DNA of 64,000 bases from Sinorhizobium sp. A49 (GTDB lineage Bacteria; Pseudomonadota; Alphaproteobacteria; Rhizobiales; Rhizobiaceae), in assembly GCF_002002725.1 (NCBI RefSeq), contig NZ_MUNW01000030.1, positions 38,938 through 102,937 of the forward strand. Reading direction: 5' to 3'. Positions 54,120 to 63,870 of the stretch are shown piece after piece. The notes beneath the pieces are model-generated. The model was not told the origin of the DNA. It made no database searches and saw only the letters and a list, made by a program, of their open reading frames with translations. Every line of letters begins with the position of its first letter. Positions within the stretch are counted from its first letter, which is position 1. The translations under genes were made by a program, and so were the position numbers.

Positions 54120-55319
54120 ATGGCAACGGTTACTTCAACGGGGAGCATAACCCCGGAAAAGACGGCATTTTCCGTCATCCTGGCAGTGAGCTTCTGCCAC
54201 ATGCTGAACGACATCATGCAGTCGCTGCTGACGGCGCTCTATCCCTTGCTCAAGGCGAACTATTCGCTCGATTTCGTGCAGATCGGGCTTCTCACCTTCA
54301 CCTTCCAGCTGACCGCCTCGATGCTTCAGCCGGCAGTCGGCATCATCACCGACCGTTGGGCGCTGCCCTATTCACTGCCGGTGGCGATGCTGTCGACCTG
54401 CTCCGGCCTGATCCTGCTGGCCAACGCCCATGATTTCTCGATGCTGCTTCTGGCTGCAAGCCTGATCGGCGTCGGCTCGGCAATCTTCCATCCGGAATCC
54501 TCGCGGATCGCCCGTCTTGCCTCCGGCGGACGGCACGGCCTGGCGCAATCGCTGTTCCAGGTCGGTGGCAATGCCGGCAGCGCCATGGGGCCGCTGCTTG
54601 CCGCCTTCATCGTCCTCCCCTTCGGCCAGGGCAGCCTCAGCTGGTTCTCGATCGTGGCGATCATCGGCTTCTTCGTGCTCTCCTGGGTCAGCACCTGGTA
54701 CGTGCGCCACCGCCGCTCGTCGATGAGCAAGCCGGCCCCGAGCCGCACGCTTCCGCTGCCGAAGAACCGCGTGATCTGGGCCGTTGCCGTGCTGGTGCTG
54801 CTGACCGCCACCAAGAATGTCTACATGGCGAGCATCTCCAGCTACTTCACGTTCTTCGTCATCGAGAAGTTCAGCGTTTCCGTGCAACAGGCGCAGCTGA
54901 TGCTCTTCCTGTTCCTGGGCGCAGCCGCCGCCGGCACTTTCCTCGGCGGTCCGATCGGCGACCGTTACGGCGCGCGCTTCGTCATCTGGTTCTCGATCCT
55001 CGGCGTCATTCCGTTCGCGTTGATGCTGCCCTATGCGGACCTCTTCTGGACGGGCGTTCTGTCGATCATCATCGGCTTCATCTTCTCCTCGGCGTTTTCG
55101 GCTATCGTCGTTTTCGCGCAGGAACTGGTGCCGGGCCGCGTCGGGCTGATTGCCGGCGTCTTCTTCGGCTTCGCCTTTGGGTTCGGCGGCATGGGCGCGG
55201 CCCTTCTCGGGATTTTTGCCGACCGGCAGGGCATCGAGTTCGTCTACACCATCTGCTCCTATCTGCCACTGCTTGGCATTCTGACAATCCTTCTGCCCAG
55301 GATGCCTGCGCGCCACTAG
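54120..55319 (+). CDS. Major facilitator efflux transporter, fosmidomycin-resistance (Fsr) type
   Basis: A 399-residue inner-membrane protein with about twelve transmembrane helices. It has the Fsr-like start SFCHMLNDIMQSLLTALYPLLK (about 25-46), the MFS loop motif GIITDRWALPYSL, and SIFHPESSRIARLASGGRHG-type signature (AIFHPESSRIARLASGG, about 121-137) typical of this subfamily. The ATG at 54120 follows AAGGAA. The longer open frame upstream runs antisense through the araC gene and is not coding. The true drug or metabolite is unknown. Confidence 0.88.
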   Translation: MATVTSTGSITPEKTAFSVILAVSFCHMLNDIMQSLLTALYPLLKANYSLDFVQIGLLTFTFQLTASMLQPAVGIITDRWALPYSLPVAMLSTCSGLILLANAHDFSMLLLAASLIGVGSAIFHPESSRIARLASGGRHGLAQSLFQVGGNAGSAMGPLLAAFIVLPFGQGSLSWFSIVAIIGFFVLSWVSTWYVRHRRSSMSKPAPSRTLPLPKNRVIWAVAVLVLLTATKNVYMASISSYFTFFVIEKFSVSVQQAQLMLFLFLGAAAAGTFLGGPIGDRYGARFVIWFSILGVIPFALMLPYADLFWTGVLSIIIGFIFSSAFSAIVVFAQELVPGRVGLIAGVFFGFAFGFGGMGAALLGIFADRQGIEFVYTICSYLPLLGILTILLPRMPARH

Positions 55320-55344
55320 CACACACATCGAGCGTATATTTTTC

Positions 55345-55380
55345 AACGGGCGCCGCATGGCGGCGCCCGTTCTGTTTTTT
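55345..55380 (+). terminator. Intrinsic terminator of the MFS gene
   Basis: AACGGGCGCCGC - ATG - GCGGCGCCCGTT followed by CTGTTTTTT: a 12-bp perfect stem, 25 bases after the stop. It separates the MFS gene from the polyamine-sensor-like pair. Confidence 0.95.
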
Positions 55381-55490
55381 CCGCGTGCAACTACCATGTG
55401 CCAGTCCTGCTATTTCCCGCAGCCCTGCGTAATCATTCATCAATTTTTGCGCGCTACGGTCGCTGAATGGGGCTTGGGCAGGGGTAGACA

Positions 55491-56531
55491 ATGCGAAGGC
55501 GATCGGCGATTCCTGCCTTTCTGACGACGTTGCTTTTGGCAACGGCGGGGCAAGCCGAAACGCTCAACCTGCTGATCTGGGAATCCTATATCGATCAGGC
55601 GATCCTCGATCGGTGGACGGCGATAACCGGCGTCGGGATCCATCAGGTCTACTACGACAGCGGCGATACCCGCGATGAAGTGCTGGCTGATCCAAACAGC
55701 ATTGTCGATCTGGTGGTGACCGGGGAGAACGGCGCCGCACTGTTCGGGCGCAAAGGCGTGCTGGAAGCGGTCGACGAAAGCAACGTCGCCTCGCTCAGGG
55801 ACTATGACGAAAGCTGGCGCACGCGCTGCTCGAACCATGGCCTGCCGTACCTCTGGGGCACGATGGGAATTCTCTATCGATCGGACATGCTGCCTGAACC
55901 ACCGACATCCTGGCGGGACCTGATGCAGCCGGCTCCAGCACTCCACAAACACGTCGCCATGTATGACGATCACAACGAGGCCTTCGTTGCGCCGTTGATG
56001 CTGCTCGGCCAGTCGATCAACACCAATGAACCCGAAACGCTCAAGTCCGCCTTCAACATGATGAAGGAACAGGCGCCCTCGGTTCTGACCTATGAATACG
56101 TCATCAGCTCGATCCAGAACCAGGCCATCGGCAAGGATATCCATCTGGCGCTTGGCTACAGCGGCGACCAGCACGTCCTGAACGAAAAGGCCGGCACACC
56201 CAACGTCTGGCGCTATGTCGTGCCCAAGGAAGGCACGCTTTCGTGGCTCGACTGCATGTCGGTCGTTGCCAAATCGCCGAACAAGGCACGAGCGCTCGCC
56301 TTCCTCGACTATATCGGCTCGCCCGGAAGTGCTGCTGCAAACGCGCAGGCGCTCAATATGCCGACGCCCAGCAAGGCAGCCTTTGCGCTTCTGCCGGACG
56401 CGACCCGCGCGGACCAGGCGATCTATCCGTCGCCAGACATTCTGGCCAAGAGCCAGTACCAGCAGGAACTGTCAACGACGTCGGTACAGCTGCGCCGGCG
56501 CATCATCAGCACATTGGCGAATTTCCAGTGA
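55491..56531 (+). CDS. PotD-like periplasmic binding protein (NspS-type sensor)
   Basis: A 346-residue exported protein. A signal peptide (MRRRSAIPAFLTTLLLATAG, cut after GQA) is followed by a type-2 periplasmic binding fold of the polyamine-binding class: LNLLIWESYIDQAILDRW at the mature start, VDLVVTGENGAALFGRKG (about 65-82), and the hallmark PYLWGTMGILYR (about 119-130). No ATPase or permease gene accompanies it. Its stop overlaps the start of a membrane GGDEF-EAL gene by 3 bases (GTGA). This is the arrangement of Vibrio cholerae NspS with MbaA, where the binding protein senses polyamines for a c-di-GMP enzyme rather than for import. Ligand not proved. Confidence 0.88.
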   Translation: MRRRSAIPAFLTTLLLATAGQAETLNLLIWESYIDQAILDRWTAITGVGIHQVYYDSGDTRDEVLADPNSIVDLVVTGENGAALFGRKGVLEAVDESNVASLRDYDESWRTRCSNHGLPYLWGTMGILYRSDMLPEPPTSWRDLMQPAPALHKHVAMYDDHNEAFVAPLMLLGQSINTNEPETLKSAFNMMKEQAPSVLTYEYVISSIQNQAIGKDIHLALGYSGDQHVLNEKAGTPNVWRYVVPKEGTLSWLDCMSVVAKSPNKARALAFLDYIGSPGSAAANAQALNMPTPSKAAFALLPDATRADQAIYPSPDILAKSQYQQELSTTSVQLRRRIISTLANFQ

Positions 56532-58891
56532 CCCTCGGCAAGCGCGCACTCATCCTGATCTTTCCCGTGGTGCTGGCCGGCTACCTGCTGGCGGCGATTT
56601 CGGTCCATGTCACCCAGAGCCGCTCGATCCGGGCGCTCGAACACGCCAAGCTGTCGCAGCGGCTGGAACATGCCGCAGCCGTCTTCCAGAACGAGATCGG
56701 CCGCAGCAAGGGCTTCCTCAATGCGCTCCTCAACAGCAATTCGCTGCGCCAGTACATCTCCGAAACCGACAAGAACTACCGCGCCAATGCGCTCGGCGTG
56801 CGGCTGCAGGAAAGCGTCAAGTCGCTTTCCGACGACCCGATGGGCTACGTATCGCTTGCGATCCTGACATCGGACCTGCAGTCTGAGTATTATTTTGAAA
56901 ACAGCTGGGATCCCTTCGCCGAAATCGACGATGCGCAACTCAACCTGTCGCGGCGACTGATCCGCGAAGAGAAGCTCGCCGATTGGACCTATCTCTCTGA
57001 CGCCGGGCAGAAGGCCCGTATCGTCTATTCGTATTTCCTGGATCCCGTCACGTTCACGCGGCCGCTGCCGAGCAAGAAATCCGGTGCGCTGCTTATCCAG
57101 GTAGCAATCCAGCCGGACCGTTTCCTCGACATGCAGGGAACGCTCAAGCAGGAATACGGCGCCGACGTCGTGCTGCAGCCTTGGCCGCTTGCGGTCACCG
57201 ACGATCTTTCCGCAAGCGTGCATCTCGGGCCATCGCTCTATGCCACGCTGACGGTTTCGAGCGAACATTTCGACCGGCTGATGGCGCAACAGAAACTGCT
57301 GCTCGCACTTGGTGCCGTGGCTATGAGCCTGTTTTCGATCTGGCTGATCATCGTGCTCATCCGGCGGTTCATCACCGACCCGATCGCCACGCTCGACGCC
57401 AACGTCATGGCCGTCATGGTCGGTGCCCATGACGAGATCCGCAACATGGCCGAGAAGGGCGAGATCGGGCGGCTGACCGAAAACATCAGGGAGCTTCATC
57501 GCCAATCGGAACAATCGCTTAAGCTGGTGCAGCGCAGCTCCTGGACCGACACGCTGACCGGCATCAGCAATCGCGGTCATTTCAACGCGGTTGCCGCCGG
57601 CATCGTGCGCGAGGCCATTGTCTCGGGTGAAAAATGCAGCCTGCTGTTCATCGACATCGACAACTTCAAATTCGTCAATGACAAGCATGGCCACGAGATC
57701 GGCGACGAACTCTTAAAGACCCTGGCGACGCGGATCGCCGAGAATGTCGAAGCGATCACCGAGCGACGCGGCCAGAAGCCGGCGATCCTGGCACGGCTGT
57801 CGGGCGACGAGTTCGCGGTCTTGGTCCGGTCCCGGCCGGGAGACGGCACCGTGCGAGAGGTGTCTGCCGCCATCCTCGCGCTGTTTGAAGACGGTTTCGA
57901 AGTCTCGGGCAAGAGTTATCCGGTCACCGCCAGCATCGGCGCTGCCATCTGCCCCGACGATGCGACCAATCTTGCCGAGTTGATCTCGAATGCGGACGCG
58001 GCGATGTATCAGGCAAAGACCAGCGGCAAGAACCGCTCGTCCCGCTTCTCGCGCGCCTTGCACGACAAGCGCACGCGCCTGCGCCAGATCCAGGACGAAT
58101 TGCGCTCACTCGATCCCGACGAACAATTCCATCTGGTCTACATGCCGATTGTCGATACCGATGGGCGGGTGACGGGTTGCGAAGCGCTTTTACGCTGGTA
58201 TTCGCCGGTGCTTGGCAATGTGACGCCCGATGAATTCGTGCCGATCGCCGAAAGCTCCGGCCTCTTCACCAAGATCGACTGGTGGGTGATCAACCAGGCG
58301 ATGTCCGACTGCGCGCAGCTCAAGGCGCTGTTTGGTCCCGATACGATCCTGGCGATCAATATTTCCTCGGCCGAACTGCATTCCAAGGCGATTGCCGACT
58401 ATTTCTCCGATTGCCTCAACCGCCATGGGCTGCAGCCGCAATCAATCGAGATCGAACTGACCGAGACATTCGCCGTGAAATTCAGCGACCAGCTACGCCG
58501 CAACATCGACGAGCTTCGCCAAAAGGGCTTCCGCCTGTCGATCGACGATTTCGGAGCGGGATACACCTCGGTCCAGCAGATCATCGAATACACCGCCGAT
58601 ACAATCAAGCTCGACCGGGCGCTCGTCTCTAACCTGACCGCATCGCAATCGCTGCCGGTTCTAAGGGCGTTGATCGCGCTCTGCCACGCCAAGGACGTCG
58701 CCGTTGTCGGCGAAGGCGTCGATACGCCGGAGAAACTCGCGATGCTGACGGCTGCGGGCTGCGACCTGTTCCAAGGTTACCTCATCAGCAAACCGTTGCC
58801 GCTCGAGGATCTCGGCATCTGGGCGCTGACGCGTACGGCCCGCTATGGCAACGAAAAGGATGATCGCAAGAACCAGCAGGCAATCGCCTGA
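56528..58891 (+). CDS. Membrane GGDEF-EAL c-di-GMP enzyme coupled to a binding protein (MbaA-like)
   Basis: A 787-residue inner-membrane protein. TM1 is at about 5-27, a periplasmic region at about 28-255, TM2 at about 256-279, then a HAMP-like helix. The GGDEF domain has metal residues in FIDIDNFK and the motif SGDEF near 425, and the EAL domain has EAL near 551. The inhibitory RxxD is absent. The EAL domain keeps NIS, ELTET, DDFGAG, KLD, GEGVD and QGY, so hydrolysis of c-di-GMP is expected; the SGDEF variant may still cyclise GTP. The start is GTG at 56528, inside the stop of the binding-protein gene. I infer that the periplasmic region docks the PotD-like protein. Confidence 0.9.
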   Translation: MTLGKRALILIFPVVLAGYLLAAISVHVTQSRSIRALEHAKLSQRLEHAAAVFQNEIGRSKGFLNALLNSNSLRQYISETDKNYRANALGVRLQESVKSLSDDPMGYVSLAILTSDLQSEYYFENSWDPFAEIDDAQLNLSRRLIREEKLADWTYLSDAGQKARIVYSYFLDPVTFTRPLPSKKSGALLIQVAIQPDRFLDMQGTLKQEYGADVVLQPWPLAVTDDLSASVHLGPSLYATLTVSSEHFDRLMAQQKLLLALGAVAMSLFSIWLIIVLIRRFITDPIATLDANVMAVMVGAHDEIRNMAEKGEIGRLTENIRELHRQSEQSLKLVQRSSWTDTLTGISNRGHFNAVAAGIVREAIVSGEKCSLLFIDIDNFKFVNDKHGHEIGDELLKTLATRIAENVEAITERRGQKPAILARLSGDEFAVLVRSRPGDGTVREVSAAILALFEDGFEVSGKSYPVTASIGAAICPDDATNLAELISNADAAMYQAKTSGKNRSSRFSRALHDKRTRLRQIQDELRSLDPDEQFHLVYMPIVDTDGRVTGCEALLRWYSPVLGNVTPDEFVPIAESSGLFTKIDWWVINQAMSDCAQLKALFGPDTILAINISSAELHSKAIADYFSDCLNRHGLQPQSIEIELTETFAVKFSDQLRRNIDELRQKGFRLSIDDFGAGYTSVQQIIEYTADTIKLDRALVSNLTASQSLPVLRALIALCHAKDVAVVGEGVDTPEKLAMLTAAGCDLFQGYLISKPLPLEDLGIWALTRTARYGNEKDDRKNQQAIA

Positions 58892-59038
58892 ACGCACTTT
58901 CACGCGTTTCATCTCCCAGCGCCTCCGATGAGGGCCTTACACCGCGGGAATCGTGCGCCACACCCCCCTGCCCCCTTGACCTGACAGCCGCCTCGCCTTA
59001 ACCGCAACGCAACAATTTCGGCATGTCGGGAGCAGGCA

Positions 59039-60310
59039 ATGAAGGTTCTTCTGATCGGATCGGGCGGACGCGAACATGCGCTCGCATGGAAAATCGCGCA
59101 GTCGCCGAAACTGACCAAGCTCTACGCCGCGCCCGGCAATCCCGGTATTGCCGAGGAATCGACCCTCGTTGCGCTCGACACCGACAATCATACGGCGGTC
59201 GTTGAATTCTGCCTGAAAGAGGCGATCGACTTCGTCGTCGTCGGTCCGGAAGGTCCGCTGGTGGCCGGCCTTGCAGACGTGCTGCGCGGCGCCGGCATCG
59301 TCGTCTTCGGCCCGTCCGCTGCTGCGGCCCAGCTAGAGGGCTCCAAAGGCTTCACCAAGGACCTCTGCGCCAGATACGATATCCCGACCGGCGCCTACGG
59401 TCGCTTCACAGACGCAGAAACCGCCAAGGCCTATGCGCGTGCCCAAGGCGCGCCGATCGTCATCAAGGCCGACGGCCTTGCCGCCGGCAAGGGCGTCACC
59501 GTCGCCATGGAAATCGAAGAAGCGCTTGCCGCGATCGACGATTGTTTCGACGGTGCCTTCGGTGCAGCCGGCGCGGAAGTGGTGGTCGAAGCCTTCCTCG
59601 ACGGCGAGGAGGCAAGCTTTTTCTGCCTCAGCGACGGCAAGACCGCGCTGGCGCTCGCCTCGGCGCAGGATCACAAGCGTGTCGGCGACGGCGACACCGG
59701 CCCGAACACCGGCGGCATGGGCGCCTATTCGCCCGCGCCGGTCATGACGCCCGAGATGACCGAACGCACGATGAAGGAGATCATCGAGCCGACCATGCGC
59801 GGCATGGCCGAGAGCGGGCATCCCTTTTCCGGCGTGTTCTTCGCCGGGCTGATGATCACCGCCAAGGGGCCGGAGTTGATCGAGTACAATGTGCGTTTCG
59901 GCGATCCGGAATGCCAGGTGATGATGATGCGCATGAAGAGCGATCTCTTGCCGCTGCTCTACGCCGCTGCAACGGGCACGCTTTCGGGCATGGAAGCCGA
60001 ATGGCGCGACGAGACGGCACTGACCGTGGTCATGGCATCAAAGGGCTATCCGGGCAGCTACGACAAGAACACGCCCATCGATGGGCTGCCGGCAGCCTCG
60101 GCGCAGACCAAGGTGTTTCATGCCGGCACAGCGATGAAGGACGGCAGCCTGGTCGCAACGGGGGGCCGGGTGTTGAACATCACCGCCATCGGTGAAAGCG
60201 CAAGCACCGCCAAGGATCGCGCCTATGCCGCCGTCAACGGCGTTTCCTGGGACAATGGCTTTTATCGCCACGATATCGGCTGGCGCGCGGTTGCCCGCGA
60301 GAAGGCTTGA
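59039..60310 (+). CDS. purD: Phosphoribosylamine-glycine ligase (GAR synthetase)
   Basis: Second step of purine synthesis: phosphoribosylamine plus glycine plus ATP gives GAR. The 423-residue ATP-grasp enzyme is the usual length. Motifs are [17 protein letters not shown] (1-17), [28 protein letters not shown] (about 142-156), [19 protein letters not shown] (about 217-235) and the Mg-binding [14 protein letters not shown] (about 282-295). The ATG follows GGGAGCAGG. It is a single gene. Confidence 0.97.
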   Translation: MKVLLIGSGGREHALAWKIAQSPKLTKLYAAPGNPGIAEESTLVALDTDNHTAVVEFCLKEAIDFVVVGPEGPLVAGLADVLRGAGIVVFGPSAAAAQLEGSKGFTKDLCARYDIPTGAYGRFTDAETAKAYARAQGAPIVIKADGLAAGKGVTVAMEIEEALAAIDDCFDGAFGAAGAEVVVEAFLDGEEASFFCLSDGKTALALASAQDHKRVGDGDTGPNTGGMGAYSPAPVMTPEMTERTMKEIIEPTMRGMAESGHPFSGVFFAGLMITAKGPELIEYNVRFGDPECQVMMMRMKSDLLPLLYAAATGTLSGMEAEWRDETALTVVMASKGYPGSYDKNTPIDGLPAASAQTKVFHAGTAMKDGSLVATGGRVLNITAIGESASTAKDRAYAAVNGVSWDNGFYRHDIGWRAVAREKA

Positions 60311-60416
60311 CCGCAATCGGCAAATGCACCGAATCATTCAATTTTTACCAATTCTCCTGACTGGAAAGTAAGAGAGAAGACATATTCTCGCCGAGAACAA
60401 ACTCGGGAGAAGACCG

Positions 60417-60944
60417 ATGCGCCTGTTGCTGATCACCACCGCCGTTGCGCTTGCAGCCGGCAGCGCCTGGGCATCGTCGATCGACGCCGTCGTTTCCGGC
60501 CAAGCGGTCAACTCCAGTGTGGCGGCGGTGACCTGTCCACAATGCCCTCCCCTGCAGAACAGGAAGAAGATCACCTATGTGGTGCCCGAAATCGAGAAGG
60601 GCAGCGCCAAGGTCGAGCTCAAGGAAATCAACGGCGAGATGAAGCTCGTGCGCACCGAAGCCTGGCTCGGCGGTTCGCCCGTCGTTTTCGTCAGCAAGCC
60701 ATCCGCGGATGTGATCAAGGCGGCATCCGGCGGAACGGGTCAGGCTGATGTGGCGACGGCTGCAGCTCTCGGCGACCTCGCAAACCCGGGCGATCATGGC
60801 GCGGTCGCACCCACGATCGACGAGACTGCCAAGACTGCCGCGGTTCAAACCATGACACAGGCGGGACCTGCCGTCACGGCAGCGGCGACCGGGGAAACCT
60901 CACGGCAATTTGATCCGACCAGCCTCGAACTTCGGTTAAACTGA
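60417..60944 (+). CDS. Exported HPE1-like domain protein
   Basis: A 175-residue protein with a signal peptide (MRLLLITTAVALAAGSAWA). A short conserved-looking block follows with a CPQCPP cysteine pair (about 40-45), YVVPEIEKG and LVRTEAWLGGSPVVFVSKPS (about 77-96). The last third is Ala/Thr-rich and probably disordered. It resembles rhizobial proteins annotated as having a plant virulence effector HPE1-like domain, a name taken from Liberibacter; free-living relatives make a real effector role doubtful. GGGAG precedes the ATG, and a palindrome TTCTCGCCGAGAA lies near 60385. Confidence 0.78.
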   Translation: MRLLLITTAVALAAGSAWASSIDAVVSGQAVNSSVAAVTCPQCPPLQNRKKITYVVPEIEKGSAKVELKEINGEMKLVRTEAWLGGSPVVFVSKPSADVIKAASGGTGQADVATAAALGDLANPGDHGAVAPTIDETAKTAAVQTMTQAGPAVTAAATGETSRQFDPTSLELRLN

Positions 60945-61025
60945 AGGCCTGAACGGGAAAGTCCCCTGCCCCAGTCAGCCGCCTCTGCATTCAAGGGCTG
61001 ACGGGCAATTCGCTGAGAAAGCGAG

Positions 61026-61060
61026 AGATTGCGCCCCTGAGAGAAGCAGGGGCGCAATCT
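61026..61060. terminator. Bidirectional intrinsic terminator
   Basis: AGATTGCGCCCCTG - AGAGAAG - CAGGGGCGCAATCT is a 14-bp perfect stem followed by TCTT. It separates the convergent HPE1-like and DUF523 genes. Confidence 0.9.
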
Positions 61061-61075
61061 TCTTATCCAGCCTCA

Positions 61076-61579
61076 TTATCGGGGTTCGCGCAGCGCATCG
61101 ACCCGCTCGATCAAAGCTTCAATTTCCCTGTCCGAATAGACCTCGATGCCGTTCCTTGCGAGCAGCGCGGCGGCAACCCCCTGCCCAGCATGACGCGCGC
61201 CGGAAAACGTGCCGTCGTACACAAAGTCCGAACCGCAGGACGGGCTGCCATCGATCAACAGTGCGAAACGGCAGTCTGCTTCAAGCGCGAGCGACAGCGC
61301 ATTTTCGGCGGCGGCAAGAAACTCACCGGTGACATCACGGCCGGTGTTCTCGACGACGGCCGCCTTGCCGTCGAGCACATCGACACCCGACAGGCCCGAC
61401 GCGATCTCGGCCGGCGGGCGCGGCACCGGCATGCCGGCCGACATCTCGGGACAGATGGTGACGAGCCGGCCCTCTTCGCGCCAGCGGTCTATGGCCGGGT
61501 GGACAAGCGGCTTCGACGCGCCATCGTAGCGCACCGCATGCCCCATGAGACAGGCGCTGACGAGGATCTTCGCCGTCAT
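61076..61579 (-). CDS. DUF523-family protein
   Basis: A 167-residue protein. The family blocks are KILVSACLMGHAVRYDG (about 3-19), the segment CPEMSAGMPVPRPPAEI (about 44-60) and LIDGSPSCGSDFVYDG (about 107-122), with conserved cysteines (C10, C44, C114) that could hold a metal or a thiol chemistry site. The ATG at 61579 follows GGGGAGGGG, 13 bases after glyS, so it is in the glyS transcript. Function unknown. Confidence 0.88.
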   Translation of the reverse strand: MTAKILVSACLMGHAVRYDGASKPLVHPAIDRWREEGRLVTICPEMSAGMPVPRPPAEIASGLSGVDVLDGKAAVVENTGRDVTGEFLAAAENALSLALEADCRFALLIDGSPSCGSDFVYDGTFSGARHAGQGVAAALLARNGIEVYSDREIEALIERVDALREPR

Positions 61580-61592
61580 GCGCCCCTCCCCG

Positions 61593-63758
61593 TCATCCCG
61601 CGATCTTGGAGAAGTCGGCAACCGTGCCGGTTGCCGAGCGGATCAGACCGAGCAGTGCCAGGCGATTTGCCCGGATCGACACGTCATCGTCGTTGACGAG
61701 GACGTCGTTGAAGAACTGGTCGACCGGCTCGCGCAGCCTCGACAAGGCCTGCATGGCGGAGCGGAAATCTTCCTTGGCGATCGCATCGCGGGCTTCGCCG
61801 GAGCCGAGCTGGACTGCGGAATGCAGCGCCTTTTCGGCGTCGAGGCGGAAGAGACCGGCATCGACGGCGTCGGCGACGGCAGTGCCCTTCTTCTCTTCGG
61901 CGGCCAGGATCTGCGTCGCACGCTTGGTGCCGGCGAGCAGGTTCTTGCCTTCCTCGTCGGTGATGAAGGCGGTCAAGGCCTCGACGCGGCGGGCGATCAT
62001 CAGGAGGTCGTCCGCATCCGGCGTCAGCACCGCATCGATCAGATCGTGACGGGCACCGAGATCGCGCAGATAGACCTTGAGACGATCGTGGAAGAAGGAG
62101 AGCAGGTCCGCCGAAACATCGCTCGTCAGCGCCGGCTTCTGCGCTCTGAGAGCGGTCAGCGCGATCTCGAAGAACGGCACGAGCGGCAGGCGCGCCTTGC
62201 CTTCCAGGATGAGGCGGATGACGCCGAGAGCGGCGCGGCGCAGGGCGTAGGGGTCCTTGGAACCGGTCGGCTTTTCGTCAATCGCCCAGAAGCCAACGAG
62301 CGTGTCGAGCTTGTCGGCAAGCGCGACGGTGACGGCAACGGCATCGGTCGGCGCGCGGTCCGAGGGGCCATTCGGCTTCCAGTGATCTTCGATCGCCGTT
62401 GCGACAGAACCGTCTTCGCCCTGGAGCAGCGCATATTTGCGGCCCATGATGCCCTGGAGTTCAGGGAACTCGCCGACGGCTTCTGTGCGCAGATCGGCCT
62501 TTGCCAGCACCACGGCACGATCGACCAACTTGGCGTCGGCGCCGGTCACCTTGGCAAGTTCCGCGGCAAGCGCACGGATGCGGGCGACACGTTCGCCCTG
62601 CGTGCCGAGCTTGGCATGGAAGGTGACGTTCAGCGCGTCGAGTTTCGCCATGCGCTGATCGAGCGGTTTCGTAAGATCGAGGTCGAACTTTTCGGCCGAC
62701 GGCTTCAAGGTCTCGAGATCCGGCAGGTTGCCCTGGTCGCGATGCCAGAAATGGGCGGCGTCCGACAGGCGGGCGCGCACGACCTTGCCGTTGCCGTGCA
62801 CGATCTCCTTGCCGCCGTCCTTCGCCTCGATGTTGGAGACGAGGATGAACTTGTTGGACAGCGTGTCTGCGCCCGGCGCGCGGGTTACGAAACACTTCTG
62901 GTTGGTCTTGATCGTCAGGCGGATGATTTCCGAGGGGATGTCGAGGTAGCTCTCTTCAAAGCTTCCCATCAGGACCTGCGGCCATTCGACGAGGCCGGAG
63001 ACTTCCTCAAGCAGGCCTTCGTCCTCGACAAGCTCCAGGCCGTTGGCAAAGGCGACATTATGCGCATCGGCCGAAATCATCTGCTTGCGACGCTCGCCGT
63101 CGAGCACGACCTTCGCACGCTCCAGCTTCTCGGCGTAATCGGCAAAGCGGCGCACGGTGATCGCTTCGGGCGCATGGAAGCGATGGCCGTAGGTGACGTT
63201 GGAGGCGACGATACCGTCGACCTCGAAGGGGATCACATGGGTTTCGTCGGTTTCCGAGCCGAAGGTGCAGACGATCGACTGTAGCGGGCGAACCCAGCGC
63301 AGAGCGCCCGGCTTGGCCGAGGCGGCGCCGGAGCGCATCGGCTTCGGCCAGGGAAAGTTGCGGATGATTTCGGGCATCGCCTCGGCGACGATCTCTTCGG
63401 CCGGACGGCCCGGCTTGACGATATGAGCGACGTAGAAATCACCCTTCTTCGGATCGCTATGAACATGGGCCTCGCTGATCGAGGATAGGCCGGCGCCGCG
63501 CAGAAAGCCTTCGATCGCCTTTTCATTGGCGTCGGTGCGCGGCCCCTTGCGGTCTTCGCGCACGTCGGCGGAGCGGGCGTTGAGGCCGCGGATATCAAGC
63601 GTCAGCCGGCGGGGCGTCCAGTATTCGCGCGCACCTTCATAGGTCAAACCCGCTTCCACCAGTGCGTCGGTCAAGAGCTTCTTGAGGTCGCCGGCCGCCT
63701 TGCGCTGCAAGCGGGCAGGAATTTCCTCGGAGCGGAGTTCGATAAGAAGATCGGGCAT
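61593..63758 (-). CDS. glyS: Glycine-tRNA ligase beta subunit
   Basis: Beta subunit of the heterotetrameric bacterial glycyl-tRNA synthetase, needed for tRNA binding and for part of the active site made with GlyQ. The 721-residue protein begins [18 protein letters not shown] and continues with the beta-subunit blocks GVKEPGARRWVRPL-type ([18 protein letters not shown]), [27 protein letters not shown] and the C-terminal anticodon-binding region ([22 protein letters not shown]). I chose the ATG at 63758, fixed by the conserved N-terminus. glyQ is not in the window and should lie beyond its right edge. DUF523 follows it in the operon. Confidence 0.95.
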   Translation of the reverse strand: MPDLLIELRSEEIPARLQRKAAGDLKKLLTDALVEAGLTYEGAREYWTPRRLTLDIRGLNARSADVREDRKGPRTDANEKAIEGFLRGAGLSSISEAHVHSDPKKGDFYVAHIVKPGRPAEEIVAEAMPEIIRNFPWPKPMRSGAASAKPGALRWVRPLQSIVCTFGSETDETHVIPFEVDGIVASNVTYGHRFHAPEAITVRRFADYAEKLERAKVVLDGERRKQMISADAHNVAFANGLELVEDEGLLEEVSGLVEWPQVLMGSFEESYLDIPSEIIRLTIKTNQKCFVTRAPGADTLSNKFILVSNIEAKDGGKEIVHGNGKVVRARLSDAAHFWHRDQGNLPDLETLKPSAEKFDLDLTKPLDQRMAKLDALNVTFHAKLGTQGERVARIRALAAELAKVTGADAKLVDRAVVLAKADLRTEAVGEFPELQGIMGRKYALLQGEDGSVATAIEDHWKPNGPSDRAPTDAVAVTVALADKLDTLVGFWAIDEKPTGSKDPYALRRAALGVIRLILEGKARLPLVPFFEIALTALRAQKPALTSDVSADLLSFFHDRLKVYLRDLGARHDLIDAVLTPDADDLLMIARRVEALTAFITDEEGKNLLAGTKRATQILAAEEKKGTAVADAVDAGLFRLDAEKALHSAVQLGSGEARDAIAKEDFRSAMQALSRLREPVDQFFNDVLVNDDDVSIRANRLALLGLIRSATGTVADFSKIAG

Positions 63759-63870
63759 GGAGATGACTTTTTCTGTTCCGGACGGTTGCCGCCGACTTAG
63801 CAAGCTCTGGTGAAAATGTCACCAAGCCCGACGATGAATTTGACCCGCTGACAAGAGGCTCGCGGCGAGA

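Noticed and set aside
54120..55319. Functional link between the fosmidomycin-resistance-type exporter and dxs
   Set aside because: They are 28 kb apart, and the exporter name reflects family resemblance only; fosmidomycin acts on Dxr, not Dxs.
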